64,000 nt of DNA from Caenorhabditis remanei (taxonomy: Eukaryota > Nematoda > Chromadorea > Rhabditida > Rhabditidae). The notes under the pieces are model-generated. The model made no database searches. It had not been told where the DNA came from and was given only the letters and a program-made list of their open reading frames with translations. The translations under genes and the position numbers were made by a program. Shown here in pieces: positions 10,390 to 20,979 of the stretch (its first letter is position 1; every line of letters starts with the position of its first letter). The stretch lies in assembly GCF_010183535.1 (NCBI RefSeq), contig NC_071330.1, forward strand, positions 17,155,717-17,219,716. Direction: 5' to 3'.

Positions 10390-13300
10390 CTACTCGTCTG
10401 CTGAGATGTTGTCGAAAATTTGGCGCACTTGCTCGTCCTCCTCAAAAATTTATATTTAAAAAAAAGTTTTTGTGTATTTTTTTCACCTGCAACATCTCAT
10501 AAAGCTTCTGAATCTTGACCGACTCCGCCTCAGGACACTCGATTGGATGGACGGCTCGGAATTCGATTTCTGATTGCAAAATCGAAAATCCTCCTTTTCC
10601 TAATTGAGATTCGAGATTTGAAAGTGATTTCGGTTCACAGATGAGCTCGAATTTCTTTGTATTGTCTTCTTCAACGAGGAGAACTTCTTCCACGTCGAAT
10701 TCTAGCCCAACTTCTTCCATCTGGAAAGAGAAAATATGAGAAAACCAGCCTATCTGCCTCGCCTTCGGCGATTCAGTCGGCTGGCCTCTCCTCATTCACG
10801 TGGCCACACTCTCTCAAACGTGCCCGCACACAGGTAAAACGGGGAAGCCGAGAAATGAAGTGATCGGCAGCCCGGGGGAGACCTGCCAGGGAACAACTGG
10901 CAGTTCAAACCCCGGGCTGCCGGCAGCCTGCCTTTGGGCTGCTGGCGGTTCAAAATTTGGGCAGCACCTACCCCCTATTATTGGTATTATACTTCGTTCT
11001 GAATACGATTTCTACCTAATTAGTCCTATATTTAGTTATCAATGTGTTTTAATGTAGTATTGTAATTCCTTCATCGTTCATTTTCCCATATTCTCCGGAC
11101 TTGTGATTTTTTTTCGATTTTCACTCAATCTTTTTCACATGAAAACAAGTTACGGCTGATAAACAGAGTTGATTTTAACTAATTTTCATTTGAAACGATA
11201 GCCTACCGTCTTACCTCATTTCCAACTGAAAAATATTAACTTCGTTTCAATAAGAACATTAGCGAAACAACCCCGTTTTCATTTTAAAGTGAGCGAAAAC
11301 CGACTTCCGCCACAAGGCCCAAAAAATAAGAATTTTCAACCGATTTTCATTTCGGAGCAGTTCAAACTTACTTACTTACCTTTTTATCCACCTGAAATCA
11401 TATATTAGACTGTTCCGAAATGAAAATCGAGAGGAAACTCTATTTTCATTTTCGAAAAGCCGATTTTCGTTGCCAAAGTCCAAATTTTGTTTCGAAAATA
11501 GCTTCCGACAATTTTCAATAGATAAATGTAACTTTTCTCTACATTTTGTAACTTGTTTTCAGTGAAAAAAGTCGAGTTTAAGCGAAATACGCTTCGAAAA
11601 TGGGGAAAAATGACTGCCGGCGAATAAAATAAATGTGATGTGGATTTACGGTAAACAACACGCTCGGCCGGGATACCGGAGTGTCGTTGCGCTTTCCAGT
11701 AGAGGCTTCACTGCTTCCCTGTCTGTGAGTCAATTAGTAATTAAAGAACAGATTTCAAACCGAATTTTTCACAGAAAACACCAAAAAAATCAGAGAAAGA
11801 ACAGATTGTTTCGAAAAAAACTTTTCTACAAGTGTCGGAAAACATAGAGTAGTTCCATTGTTCTAACACTTATCAAGATTTCAGAAGTGTAACTAGAAAC
11901 GTTATGTTGATTCATGAGTCATTTAGCACTCTGGCTAAGATTTTCTAACATTGGGAATTTGGAAAAACTAAAAAGAATTGAAAGTGACAGTGTATAATTT
12001 ACCGTAACACCTCTAATGAGGTGTCCACAAAGAACTATGTTCAACGCGGTATATCTTTTTCCTTAAAGGAGATATCAAAAAGTTGCCAACAGACAAAACA
12101 TAGCTGAATACTTATAAAATATTTCTTCAGTTGGAAAAAATGTGATAGCTCATGAAGCAGTTGAGATATTGAGCTCCAAACTCTTCCTACTGGGAGCACC
12201 TATATTATAGGTATTACTGTATTTAATCTTGTTATCCTAATCTACATTCTATGAAAACGTTATCTTCTTATCTCTTTTCTTCACTCTATCGAAAATCTGA
12301 TTACAAGAACTTGTTAAAATCACTATAGACATACACCCTGAACCACCATTCGGCCGCCACTGGCCTGCCAACAAGCAACCACTGACCAACCCGCGGTTCT
12401 TCAGCCGCCGTTCAGCCGCCAATCAGCCACTTTATCAAAATTATTAAATTTTTAGAAATAAAGACTGTCATTAGACTAGAAAGGATTCTGAGGTATCGTA
12501 CATAAATTTTTTTCCACAAAAGTTGCGGTTTTCTATAGAACTCTAACAATTTTTACTTTGGACCACTTTTGGACTGTTTGCGGTCTGCCGGCCACCAGTC
12601 GGCAACCCTTCAGCTGTTCGCGGTTTTTCGGCTGCCGACCGGCCATCCTTCGCCTGTTTGCGGTTCCCAAGCCGCTGACCACCCCATTTCTCGGCATCCC
12701 CGTTTTACCTGTGCGCATGGCCGAGTGGTCTAAAGCGGCTGTCGCTGTCCAAAGCACGGCAGTTCGGTTTTGCCCGCTGGCTCAGTTTCTCTTCTCTTTC
12801 CAAAACCGTTGCGGACAGTGCCTCAGACAGACAGACAAACACCACTTGTCTTTTATATATAAGAATGATAGCTAGCAGACCAACGTGGAATATCTAGCAG
12901 ACCAACGTGGAATAGCTAGCAGACCAAAGTTGGTCTGCTAGTGATTTTTTCTATTTTTTTCCACTCACCTGCTCCGTAGTCATTTCCTTTCCATCCTTCT
13001 TCACATCCACATGAACGACTCCTTTCTCCTCAAACCAACTGCGAACACCACCGTCGGCCACCAATCGGAATCCGCCAATTTTGTTGAAATACTTCCGTAA
13101 ATCGTTCTCCAGCGCTTTTTTGTTCGATGTTTCGGCGGTGACGATGAAAAATGTTCCAGCTGGACCGATGATATCGAAGGTGTACTCGACTTCTGGTTTG
13201 TCCTGAAAAATTGGTTGAATTGAAGGGAAAGTGAGAAAAATAGCTAGCAGACCAACGTTGGTCTGCTAGCTATTTGGAGAATCCACGTGGAATAACTAGC

Positions 13301-14015
13301 AGACCAATGTACAAACTTGAATAAAATGACTCAATTTTGGTCATTTTTGCTAGTTTTTTGGAGTGAAATGGAGAAAAATACAATTTTCAAGTGAAAAATT
13401 CGCAATTTGATCAGTTTTTTGCACACAATTAATGGTGCGTCCAAAGTTGCTACAAAACAGCAAAAACGACAAATCTGCGGTGTCCAAAGTTTATTTGTAG
13501 ATTTGCAGGTTTGCAGTTATGCGTTATTGCTCATCCTTAATTTTTCAACTGCGAAACCTGCAAAACCTACAAACCTACAAATCAACTTTGGACGCCGCAG
13601 ATTTGTCGTTGTAGCAACTTTGGACACACCATAAAAAATTGTTGCTAGCAGACCAATATTTATTCTTTTCGCGAAAAATCACCTTCATCTTCTGCAAAAA
13701 GTTCTTGAAAGTGTCCAACGGAAGCCCCTGAGCTCTAAACTCCGTCTCCAAGTCAGCCAACTCTCTGTTCAACTTCAAATCGAATCCACCGCGAGATACC
13801 GCCCCTTTCACTTTTCTCAACAAAAAATTCGTCGCTTTCGACTTGATCATATCGTTTTTTCCCTTCGTCGCCTTGATATTCTGCCATTTCGAGTGTCCCT
13901 TGAACTGATACGCCGTCAAATGCACCAATCGATTCGGCTGGAACTGCTGGAGATGTTGGAGTTGTTGAAGAGCAGTGGGACAGCAACCAGCTAGCCGCCG
14001 AAGTGGCGAAAACAT
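10390..14015 (-). CDS. TACO1: TACO1/YebC-family mitochondrial translational activator
   Basis: YebC/PmpR-family protein. Human TACO1 is needed for translation of mitochondrial COX1. Exons on the minus strand: 13683-14015, 12969-13202, 10487-10720, 10390-10440, giving 283 residues. Residues 1-38 are basic, Gln/Leu-rich and free of acidic residues, as expected of a mitochondrial presequence. The core begins with GHSKWQNIKATKG, the family signature, and continues FLLRKVKGAVSRGG...LDTFKNFLQKMK. The second exon carries FDIIGPAGTFFIVTAET and the third the last domain (FDVEEVLLVEED...GFSILQSEIEF). The last intron (46 bp) ends in TTTTTGAG instead of TTTCAG; an alternative AG three bases downstream would drop one Glu. 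Intron 2 is 2.2 kb and full of repeats, unusual in this compact block. The stop lies 158 bp from the convergent metalloproteinase stop. Confidence 0.93.
10760..12850. mobile_element. Composite repeat insertion inside TACO1 intron 2
   Basis: About 2.1 kb of sequence unlike its surroundings. Near the left end (about 10825-10875) and right end (about 12680-12720) there is an inverted match sharing CACAGGTAAAACGGGG followed by GCCGAGAAAT, consistent with terminal inverted repeats. Both ends continue inward into GC-rich GGCAG/GGTTC-rich sequence. At 11340-11440 an inner inverted pair (ATTTTCATTTCGGAGCAG and its inverse) is present. No transposase frame is visible. It may be a non-autonomous DNA element or several nested insertions. 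Confidence 0.55.
12710..12790 (+). pseudogene. tRNA-like (Leu/Ser class) remnant
   Basis: GCGCATGGCCGAGTGGTCTA matches the 5' half and A box of a class II tRNA. The expected B box is degraded (CAGTTCGGTTTTGCC) and the acceptor stem does not pair convincingly. I read it as a decayed tRNA or the tRNA-derived head of a SINE, not a working tRNA gene. Confidence 0.4.
13241..13440. repeat. Repeat block with 32 bp palindrome in TACO1 intron 1
   Basis: A perfect palindrome (13241-13272) is followed by GGAGAATCCACGTGGAATA, another AGCAGACCAA copy and about 120 bp beginning GACTCAATTTTGGTCATTTTT. The same ordered block recurs in XPD intron 3 (about 16060-16200) and, inverted, in XPD intron 1 (about 17440-17600). 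Confidence 0.8.
13432..13634. mobile_element. MITE-like inverted-repeat element
   Basis: About 200 bp flanked by inverted ends sharing ATGGTGYGTCCAAAGTTGCT. The arms continue with CGACAAATCTGCGGYGTCC and TTTGTAGRTTTG on both sides, so nearly the whole element is palindromic. There is no coding capacity. It is inserted in intron 1 of the TACO1-type gene. Confidence 0.75.
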
Positions 14016-14419
14016 CTAGACGCGAGAATTAGAGTGAATATTGGCAGAAATTATAAGAAAATAAGAAAATATGTACAGGCAATGAGAGCCAATTCTTTTT
14101 TTGAAAAAAAAGTTTTTAGAGGTATAAAAATAAATAAATAGTAGGCATTAGAATGTATTAAAAATATTTTTAGAAATGAAACCAGTGATTTTTTTTCGAC
14201 AGTTAACAAAAAATGAGATTGAGAAAAGAGAAAAATGGGAATGAGATACAATTGGAGACACAACGACAAAAATTAAAGAAGAGATAGCTAGCAGACCAAC
14301 GTTGGTCTGCTAGTGTTTCACAGAGACCACCTGGAATATTTAGCTAGCAGACCAAAAAGTCGAGATTTTCGTTTAAAAAATGATAAAAACAATGCAAAAA
14401 ACTAAACAAAAATAATAAT
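14016..14419. other. Intergenic region between XPD and TACO1-type genes
   Basis: AT-rich, with one 26 bp AGCAGACCAA palindrome (14288-14313) and a further direct copy near 14343. It contains the 3' end of the XPD gene and the promoter or trans-splice region of the TACO1-type gene. No other structure was seen. Confidence 0.5.
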
Positions 14420-17400
14420 TTAATCAACATATTCAACAACTCGTTCAAATCGTCTCATCATCTGCTGATCCTGCACCATTTCCTTATTCAACAACGACAC
14501 ACCCAACTGATGTTCCTTCTGGAACGGCTGAGCCATCAGTGTCAACCATCGTCTCGCCACCTGTGCCGCCTCATCGATACTCAAATTAGTGGAAGCCGGC
14601 TCCAGATATTCTTGCATCCAGCGAGGCAGCTTGCCGCGTTTGTCGTTTCGGGAGAATCTCTGGAAACGATTTTTTAGATTCTGTTTGATAATTTTTTGGA
14701 TTTTCTAACCTTATCAGCAAACACCATCAATCCATAGTCTGTCTTAGAGCGAAGAGCTCTTCCCATACACTGCGCGGTGTGTCGCATTGCATCGAACGTC
14801 AGAAAGTCGTTCTCTCTGAAAAATAGAAAAAAATCAACATGGAATAGAAGAAGTGGAACTTTTCCGCCCTACCTGATACCAAAAGTGTCTCTGAGATACT
14901 CCAATCTTGCTCTGAGCACGCGACTCTCGGTGTACATATAAGGGATTCCGAGCATGATGACGCAACGTCCTGGAAAATTGATGATAAAGAGCTAGCAGAC
15001 CAACAGTGGAAGCTAGCAGACCAACGCCAAGAGCTAGCAGACCAACGCCAAGAGCTAGCAGACCAACGCCAAGAGCTAGCAGACCAACGCCAAGAGTTAG
15101 CAGACCAACGTTGGTCTGCTTGCTAAATTTAGTTTCTTTCAGCTATTCTGACAGTATTTTTCTAGTTTTCCCGATATTTTCTCATTATAAAAATGAGTCA
15201 TTTTCACTAACCCAAATGATGACTGAAATCGATTCCCTCCGAAACTTTTCCTCTCGCCACAGAGAACAGCACCGCTCCTCTTCCACTATCGCAAGCTTCC
15301 ACGTATTTCTCGAGCGCCGCCGACGTCTCCAACGCATCGTTTGTCTCAATAAACAGCAGTTTGTACTTCATCAACTCATCGATAATGTGCTGCTCATACC
15401 AAACGCCAATGACATTCTCCATATATAGATAGCTGGTGAAAAATACAACCATTCCATCTGGTACTAGAGAGGCCATTTCCAGAACTAAGTTTCCATAATT
15501 TCGAATGACCGCCACGTCGGCACGTTGTTCGAATCTCGAAGTCATCGCCACTTGGTCATTTCCGCGTGCCACCACTAACGGAGCCAAGCAGGGTCTCGCC
15601 AGAGTCATAGTGAACGATGCGACGACAGCAGGGTCGAAATCCAAAATCTTCGGATACATTTCCAGTGGAGATAAGGTTCCAGAAGTGATGATAACCGATT
15701 GATGTCGTTTCAGTACCGGCCGAATAGCAATCGAAGCGTCATGACATGAAAGAGTGATCATTGCCATTTGACTACCATCTTGTGGCTCCACAATAACCGA
15801 AAATCCTTTAGAATACGTGGAGACCAGCGTACACATTGTTGTGACTTGAGAGAGTGCCCAGACGTCTCCGTTATCTGTGATTTCAAGGGTACGAACGAGA
15901 TTCGCGAGACGTTCGGCACAGAATCTCATTGGACGACGCTCGATACACATTCTCTCTTGAATGTCTTTCATGAAAGCGGCAGGACTTTCGATGAGTACCT
16001 GGAAAGTGTAAATTGAGCAAAAACAGCTTGCAGACCGATGAAAAATCGGTAGCAGACCAACGTTGGTCTGCTAGCTATTTGGAGAATCCACGTGGAATAG
16101 CTAGCAGACCAATTTGGGTGAAGAGGCTCAATTTTGGTAATTTTCCCGAGTTTTTGGTAGTGAAATAGAGAAAAAATATTTCAAGAGCTTTGCACAAAAT
16201 TAACCAATTATTTGACTAGCAGACCAATACCATACCTGATGAGTTCTCAGCCGATGCCTGACATATTCCACGAATCTTTTCAAGAATAACAAGAAATGAT
16301 TAGCTTGTCGAATATTTCCGGGCACCGCCTCTTTCAAAATATCATCCGGAATACATGGATTCGCAAGTCTCTCGTCGTTGGCTCGTTCTCGTTCAGCCCT
16401 TTTCAGCCCCTCCACCAATTTGTCGTATTCTGATTGTAGTTTTTCAGAATTTGCACTTTTCATCCTTCCAACCACTCCTTCGAGGTTTTGAAGCTCCTGA
16501 AGCGCTCGATCCGCATTTTTCTGTGAAATCGCCACTGACATTGACTCAATGCAAACATTGTCGATGTTATGTGCTTCGTCGAAAACGACTACTGACTTTC
16601 TACTAAAATCTTTGGAAACGAGTTCAGCAATTTTCGGATCCAGAATATAATGATAGGAGTAGACGACGATGTGAGCACGATTAATGGCGTTACGGGCAGT
16701 GAAGTATGGACAGATTTTGCGCTCACGTCCCAGTTGGCGGAGGTCTTCCTGAAATTGTTTTAATTTTAATAAAACATCGGAAAACAATGTAGTAACGATA
16801 ATTAAAACAACAGGTGGGAGCTAGCAGACCAACGCTAAATCGCTAGCAGACCAACGGAAATCGCTAGCAGACCAACGAAAATCACTATCAGACCAACGCT
16901 GAATCGCTAGCAGACCAAGATTGGTCTGCTAGCTATTACGAAATGCTCCTTACCAAATTCCAAACTCCATTCTGCATCGGAAAACTGTTCGCCTCGAAAT
17001 TCTCAAAATAGTCGCATCCCTCAATTTCCGAATTCTCCTTTCTCTTAGCTCTCACGGACGACGCCGTCAATTTCTGACACGCCGAATCGACAGTATTTCC
17101 GAATCTCAGCGCGGCGACCTTTTCATTGATACACAAATTCTTTCTGGCACTCATTGCCACTGTGATTTTGGCGACTGGCTGTCCGGTCTCCTTCTCCCAG
17201 TAATCATAGAGAACTTTCATCTCTTCGACACATTTTTCAATTTCTGGAATTGTTCGAGAGCAGTAGACGAGTTTGTCGAGCCGGTCGGGGTATGAGATCA
17301 TATAAGCGAGGACTAATGAGAGGAGTGAAACGGTTTTTCCAGTTCCCGACGGCATTTCGAGGAGGCCATGACCCTGAAAACGTGAAATTTAGCTTTTATA

Positions 17401-17831
17401 AGAGACGCTATTCAAATATTTGGAAAATTTGTTGATTTTGTGGAAAAATTGATTAAATTGCGAATTTCTCACATGAAAAGTGTATTTTTTTCTCAATTAC
17501 ATTTCGAAAAACTCACAAAAATTACCAAAATAGAGTCATTTTACCCAAACTTGTACATTGGTCTGCTATCTATTCTACGTGGATTCTCCAAATGGCTAGC
17601 AGACCAAAGTTGGTCTGCTAGTGTGTTTATAAATCACAAGCAGACCAAAATCAGCAAATCGAAAAAAAAGCACAATTTGGTCACTTTTACGTGATTTTTT
17701 AGTTGCAAGAACAATTTCGTACTTACATTCGCGTCAAGCGCCTTCTTGACCTCTTTCATATACAAAACCTGCTCCGGATACACATAATCGTAAGGGAACA
17801 GGACTTTTAACCCGTCTATATCCAACTGCAT
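14420..17831 (-). CDS. xpd-1: TFIIH helicase XPD (ERCC2/Rad3)
   Basis: This 5'-3' iron-sulfur DNA helicase of TFIIH opens DNA during nucleotide-excision repair and links the CAK kinase to the complex. Exons on the minus strand: 17727-17831, 16954-17373, 16236-16748, 15212-15998, 14873-14969, 14710-14815, 14420-14659. All phases close, giving 755 residues (human 760). Walker A MPSGTGKT has its Lys at 48 as in human. Four FeS-cluster cysteines lie in LCIN, SACQ, EGCD and ICPYF. The DEAH box (FDEAHN) is at about 232-235. Helicase domain 2 shows [12 protein letters not shown] and the motif VI region [15 protein letters not shown]. The ATG is 11 bp downstream of a TTTCAG acceptor (17843-17845), a probable trans-splice site. 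Introns 1-4 (205-353 bp) contain AGCAGACCAA repeats; the two short introns (50 and 57 bp) do not. Confidence 0.97.
14992..15124. repeat. AGCAGACCAA tandem cluster in XPD intron 4
   Basis: Six direct copies, four of them on a regular 20 bp spacing with CGCCAAG linkers, end in one inverted copy. This is the most regular tandem form of the repeat in the window. Confidence 0.9.
16028..16235. repeat. AGCAGACCAA block in XPD intron 3
   Basis: The palindrome near 16050-16075 is followed by GGAGAATCCACGTGGAATA and about 90 bp shared with TACO1 intron 1 (GGCTCAATTTTGGTAATTTT onward). A final direct copy abuts the donor site. Confidence 0.8.
16818..16935. repeat. AGCAGACCAA cluster in XPD intron 2
   Basis: Five direct copies spaced about 20-25 bp end in an inverted copy. 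One copy has the variant ATCAGACCAA. Confidence 0.85.
17440..17660. repeat. Inverted copy of the shared intron block, XPD intron 1
   Basis: In opposite orientation to the blocks in TACO1 intron 1 and XPD intron 3, this stretch carries the same order: palindromic AGCAGACCAA pair, ACGTGGATTCTCC, then the TTTTGGTAATTTTTG-type tail. Confidence 0.7.
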
Positions 17832-17845
17832 TGTTGGACGGTCTG

Positions 17846-18260
17846 AAATTTTTGTTTTTGAGGCCTGCTTATCACAGAGAAATACAAACGGTTCGTCTGG
17901 AAAACCAAAACCAAGTTTGCAACAAAAAAAAGAACCCTAAAACACAAAAATTTATACAAAGAATGAATGCTCGTAGAAGGGCAAAATGCTCTAAAGGAGA
18001 GTTTGGGTCGAGATCTGTACAACGACTTTCTTGGGGGCGTAACTAGATAACATGAAGACTTTTTCGTGAATTTTGATCTAGAAAATTATACAAAGAGACG
18101 AGATTTTCAACAGAAATTGAAAATTCTGATAAGTACAACGAGACAAAAATGATAGAAAAGTAAAGAAACAGGATGGGGGCAAGAAAACGATCGGGTGGCG
18201 AAAGCATTAGGAATGGGATACATTTTTGAAATGAAGAAAAAATTTACAAAATTGGTACAA
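17846..18260. other. Intergenic region between PHKG and XPD genes
   Basis: About 415 bp with no coding content. The 3' end of the phosphorylase kinase gene lies at its right edge and the XPD trans-splice acceptor at its left edge. The AGCAGACCAA repeat is absent here. Confidence 0.5.
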
Positions 18261-20442
18261 TTATTTTTGAGAAGCGGGAACTTTTAATTGCTCAGTGGTG
18301 TTAGCTGTGGCAGCAGCTCCTGGATTCGCTTCAACCGATTTTTTGGCCATTTTAGGGCGTGGCTTGTTGGCGAAAAGCATATCACGAGAGTAGTAGAATC
18401 CACGGTTGACCCAGTGGCCGTAGACACTGAACATTGACGATTCGGCTTCGTGGCGGATCTGAAAATATGAAAAAATTAGCAATATTATCATAGAAGTTGG
18501 TGGTGAGAGGGACCTAGCAGACCAATGAGATCGCTAGCAGACCAACTGTCACTTTCATTTGAAAAAAAAAACACTTACATCTCTATCCCTGAATGGTCTC
18601 TTTCTGAGTACATCTCTATCGATAACCGTCTTGAGATATTTGTATTTGGCAAGTCTTTGGAAGAATCTAACCCAAATAATCGCAGTCTTGAACCGCTTCC
18701 TGGCACGCTCTCCGCTTTGATCTTTGACTTTCTCGATTTCAACAGTTGGTACTTGCTGAGCAATTGGGATCATCCATTCATGTACCAGACACTCTTTCGA
18801 GCTGATTCTCTTCGTTACATCTACTTGAAGCAGTTGAGCTATGAGATTCTTCGCTTCACCGGTGATGTTGTTCCATTGCTCATTTCGAAACTCATACTTT
18901 CCTTGTTGAATTATTCGCAGCATCATTAGTTGTCTGAATATCAAAATATTAATGAAAGAGGAATGTCGAAACCCCATGTGGATAGAATTTGTGTCATTAT
19001 GTACTTGTGGAAGTCAGGTGGCTAGCCAATTTATTTTTATGATAGGGAATTGACTGATGGACTTTTTTATTGTATGAACGTGTGACTGACAACTTCCTTG
19101 ACCGGAGGAAAAAATATTGTGGAGGCAAGAGGCAGCAGGAAAAGGGAAAATCGCTAGCAGACCAATTTCGATTTTTCTCGATAATTGGATTTTTGTAAAT
19201 AAAAAACCTAGAAAAATATTTCAAACTTACTCTTCTAAACCGGTATCAACCGCTTCCGCGACGCTTTCCGTACTCATTTCTTCTAACTAGAGTGCACTAA
19301 TAAAAAGAGTAAATGAGCCGCGTTTGGCTAGGTGTGAATGACAGCCAGGGGCAAAGGGGAGGAGCAGATGGTCACTCACTTCCTATGATAGAATGGTGCA
19401 TATCCAGCCAACAGCGTGTACATAATGACTCCAAGTGCCCATTCATCCACTTCCAGTGAGTATCCCTCGGCGTTATCGTACATTTGGCATCGAATCGTTT
19501 CGGGTGCCAGGTAACCAGGCGTTCCGCAGAGATCTCGCAGTTTTTGGCCTGGTGGGATACGGGTGGCGAATCCGAAATCAGAGATAACGATTCGCTCATC
19601 GTCGATACATAGAATGTTTTCTAGCTGGAAAAATGAAGATATTAAATTCCTATGAAAAGAGCTGGCGATGAGCTAGCAGACCAACGGGGCTAGCAGACCA
19701 ACGGAGCTAGCAGACCAACTCACTTTCAAGTCCCTATGAACAATATGCCTAGCATGCATATACTCCACTCCGTCAAACAACTGTTTCATCAATCGTCTCG
19801 CCTTCTTCTCCGACACCGTCACCGTCGCATTCAACTGATCGAATAGCTCTCCTTTCGGAGCCATCTCGAACACGGCGAACAGAAACGAGGGAGTTTGATA
19901 GAAATCGTGGATTTTTACTGAAATTTTTCTAATAAGAATATCAAAGGCAGCAGAAATAACAAACTAATCGAAGGATGCCCTATAAGTTGTCGTAGAATCG
20001 CTACTTCTGATATCGTCTCTTCTAGAAGCCGTTTCGCTTCGTTTTCACTCTGCTTCTCGGTGGAGACGTCGACTATTTTAACGGCAAAGTGCTGGCCACT
20101 TCCTTTTTCAATACATCGGCGGACGGTTGAGGCGAGACCGCGGCCAAGAACCTGGAATAAGGAATTTTGGAAAGAAAAGGAGCTAGCAGACCAATGTCGT
20201 GAGCTAGCAGATCACCGTGGTGAGCTAGCAGACCAACGTTGGTCTGCTAGCTCCCTTGGCTTGACGAGAAATAATTAGCAGACCAACATTGGCCTGCTAG
20301 CTCTCGAATTCTTAATACGAATTTTGTGTTTCCGCACCTCTTTCGACTCATAGGCGGCATTGAATCCCTGCTCTTCTTGATGACTATAATGTTGTGAGTC
20401 ATCGGAATCCTCGTGATCCGTATCCACCACTAACACTCCCAT
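18261..20442 (-). CDS. phkg-1: Phosphorylase b kinase gamma catalytic subunit
   Basis: Ser/Thr kinase of the CaMK group that phosphorylates glycogen phosphorylase as the catalytic subunit of the phosphorylase kinase holoenzyme. Exons on the minus strand: 20338-20442, 19965-20151, 19724-19917, 19380-19624, 18579-18933, 18261-18458, giving 427 residues. The gamma hallmark YESKEVLGRGLASTV (about 31-45) contains the glycine loop, where Ser replaces the third glycine as in mammalian PHKG. The Lys in FAVKIVDV is about 60, the catalytic loop HRDLK 158-162, DFG 178-180, with GTPGYLAPE after it. The DFG-to-APE segment has no typical phosphorylatable activation Thr, fitting a constitutively active family. 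The C-terminal part (RARKRFKTAIIWVRFFQRL) is basic/amphipathic, as in the calmodulin-binding tail. The ATG at 20442 lies just inside a TTGCAG acceptor. A second upstream in-frame start would be intronic. Confidence 0.95.
20167..20305. repeat. AGCAGACCAA cluster with 32 bp palindrome, PHKG intron 1
   Basis: Two direct copies precede a perfect palindrome at 20222-20253. A second, one-mismatch palindrome follows at about 20276-20302. Confidence 0.9.
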
Positions 20443-20979
20443 CTTTTCCGCCTGCAACACCTGATTGACACATGGTTAGAGCAGTGTTAGGAGAGTGAAA
20501 ATATAATGGATTCGGCGAGAAAACCAAGAGGATAAAAATTAAGAAAATATTTAGAAAAAAGAGATTTAGATCGATATCATCATTATTTTTAAAGTGGGGT
20601 CACATAGAGAAAATTTAGAGGAAATTTCAAAGGGAGAGACAAAAAAAAACAAAGATCGGTGGAGGTAACAGCAGCAGTCTTATAGATGGTGTGGGGAAAC
20701 ATTATAAATTTAATTCTTTAACAGAAAAAAATTAAACAAGAGAGCAATAAAACAGTCTACTAAACCTAAAATTGATATTTTTGGGTGTGGGGAACGAAAA
20801 GACAAGAGGGAAATATAAATTACCAAAAAAAAACACAAAAATACTAAACTCTGGGGAAGAAAGAAAGAGAAAAAGGGCAAACAGGATGCGTGTGAGGTGA
20901 AAGGAGGACCTAGAAATGAAAATAAAGATGATGAAAGAGTCGGGAAAAAAAACAACGGTAAACGAGTTTAAAATATGGT
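20443..20979. other. Intergenic region between NAA15 and PHKG genes
   Basis: About 540 bp, purine-rich on the plus strand (many GAAA/GAGA runs), with no supported gene and no AGCAGACCAA copy. It should hold the NAA15 3' UTR and the PHKG promoter or trans-splice region. Confidence 0.5.

Noticed and set aside
15006..15128. Open frame encoding ASRPTPR repeats (also near 22960-23170)
   Set aside because: It is a direct translation of the AGCAGACCAA tandem repeats inside introns of the XPD and NAA15 genes, antisense to them.
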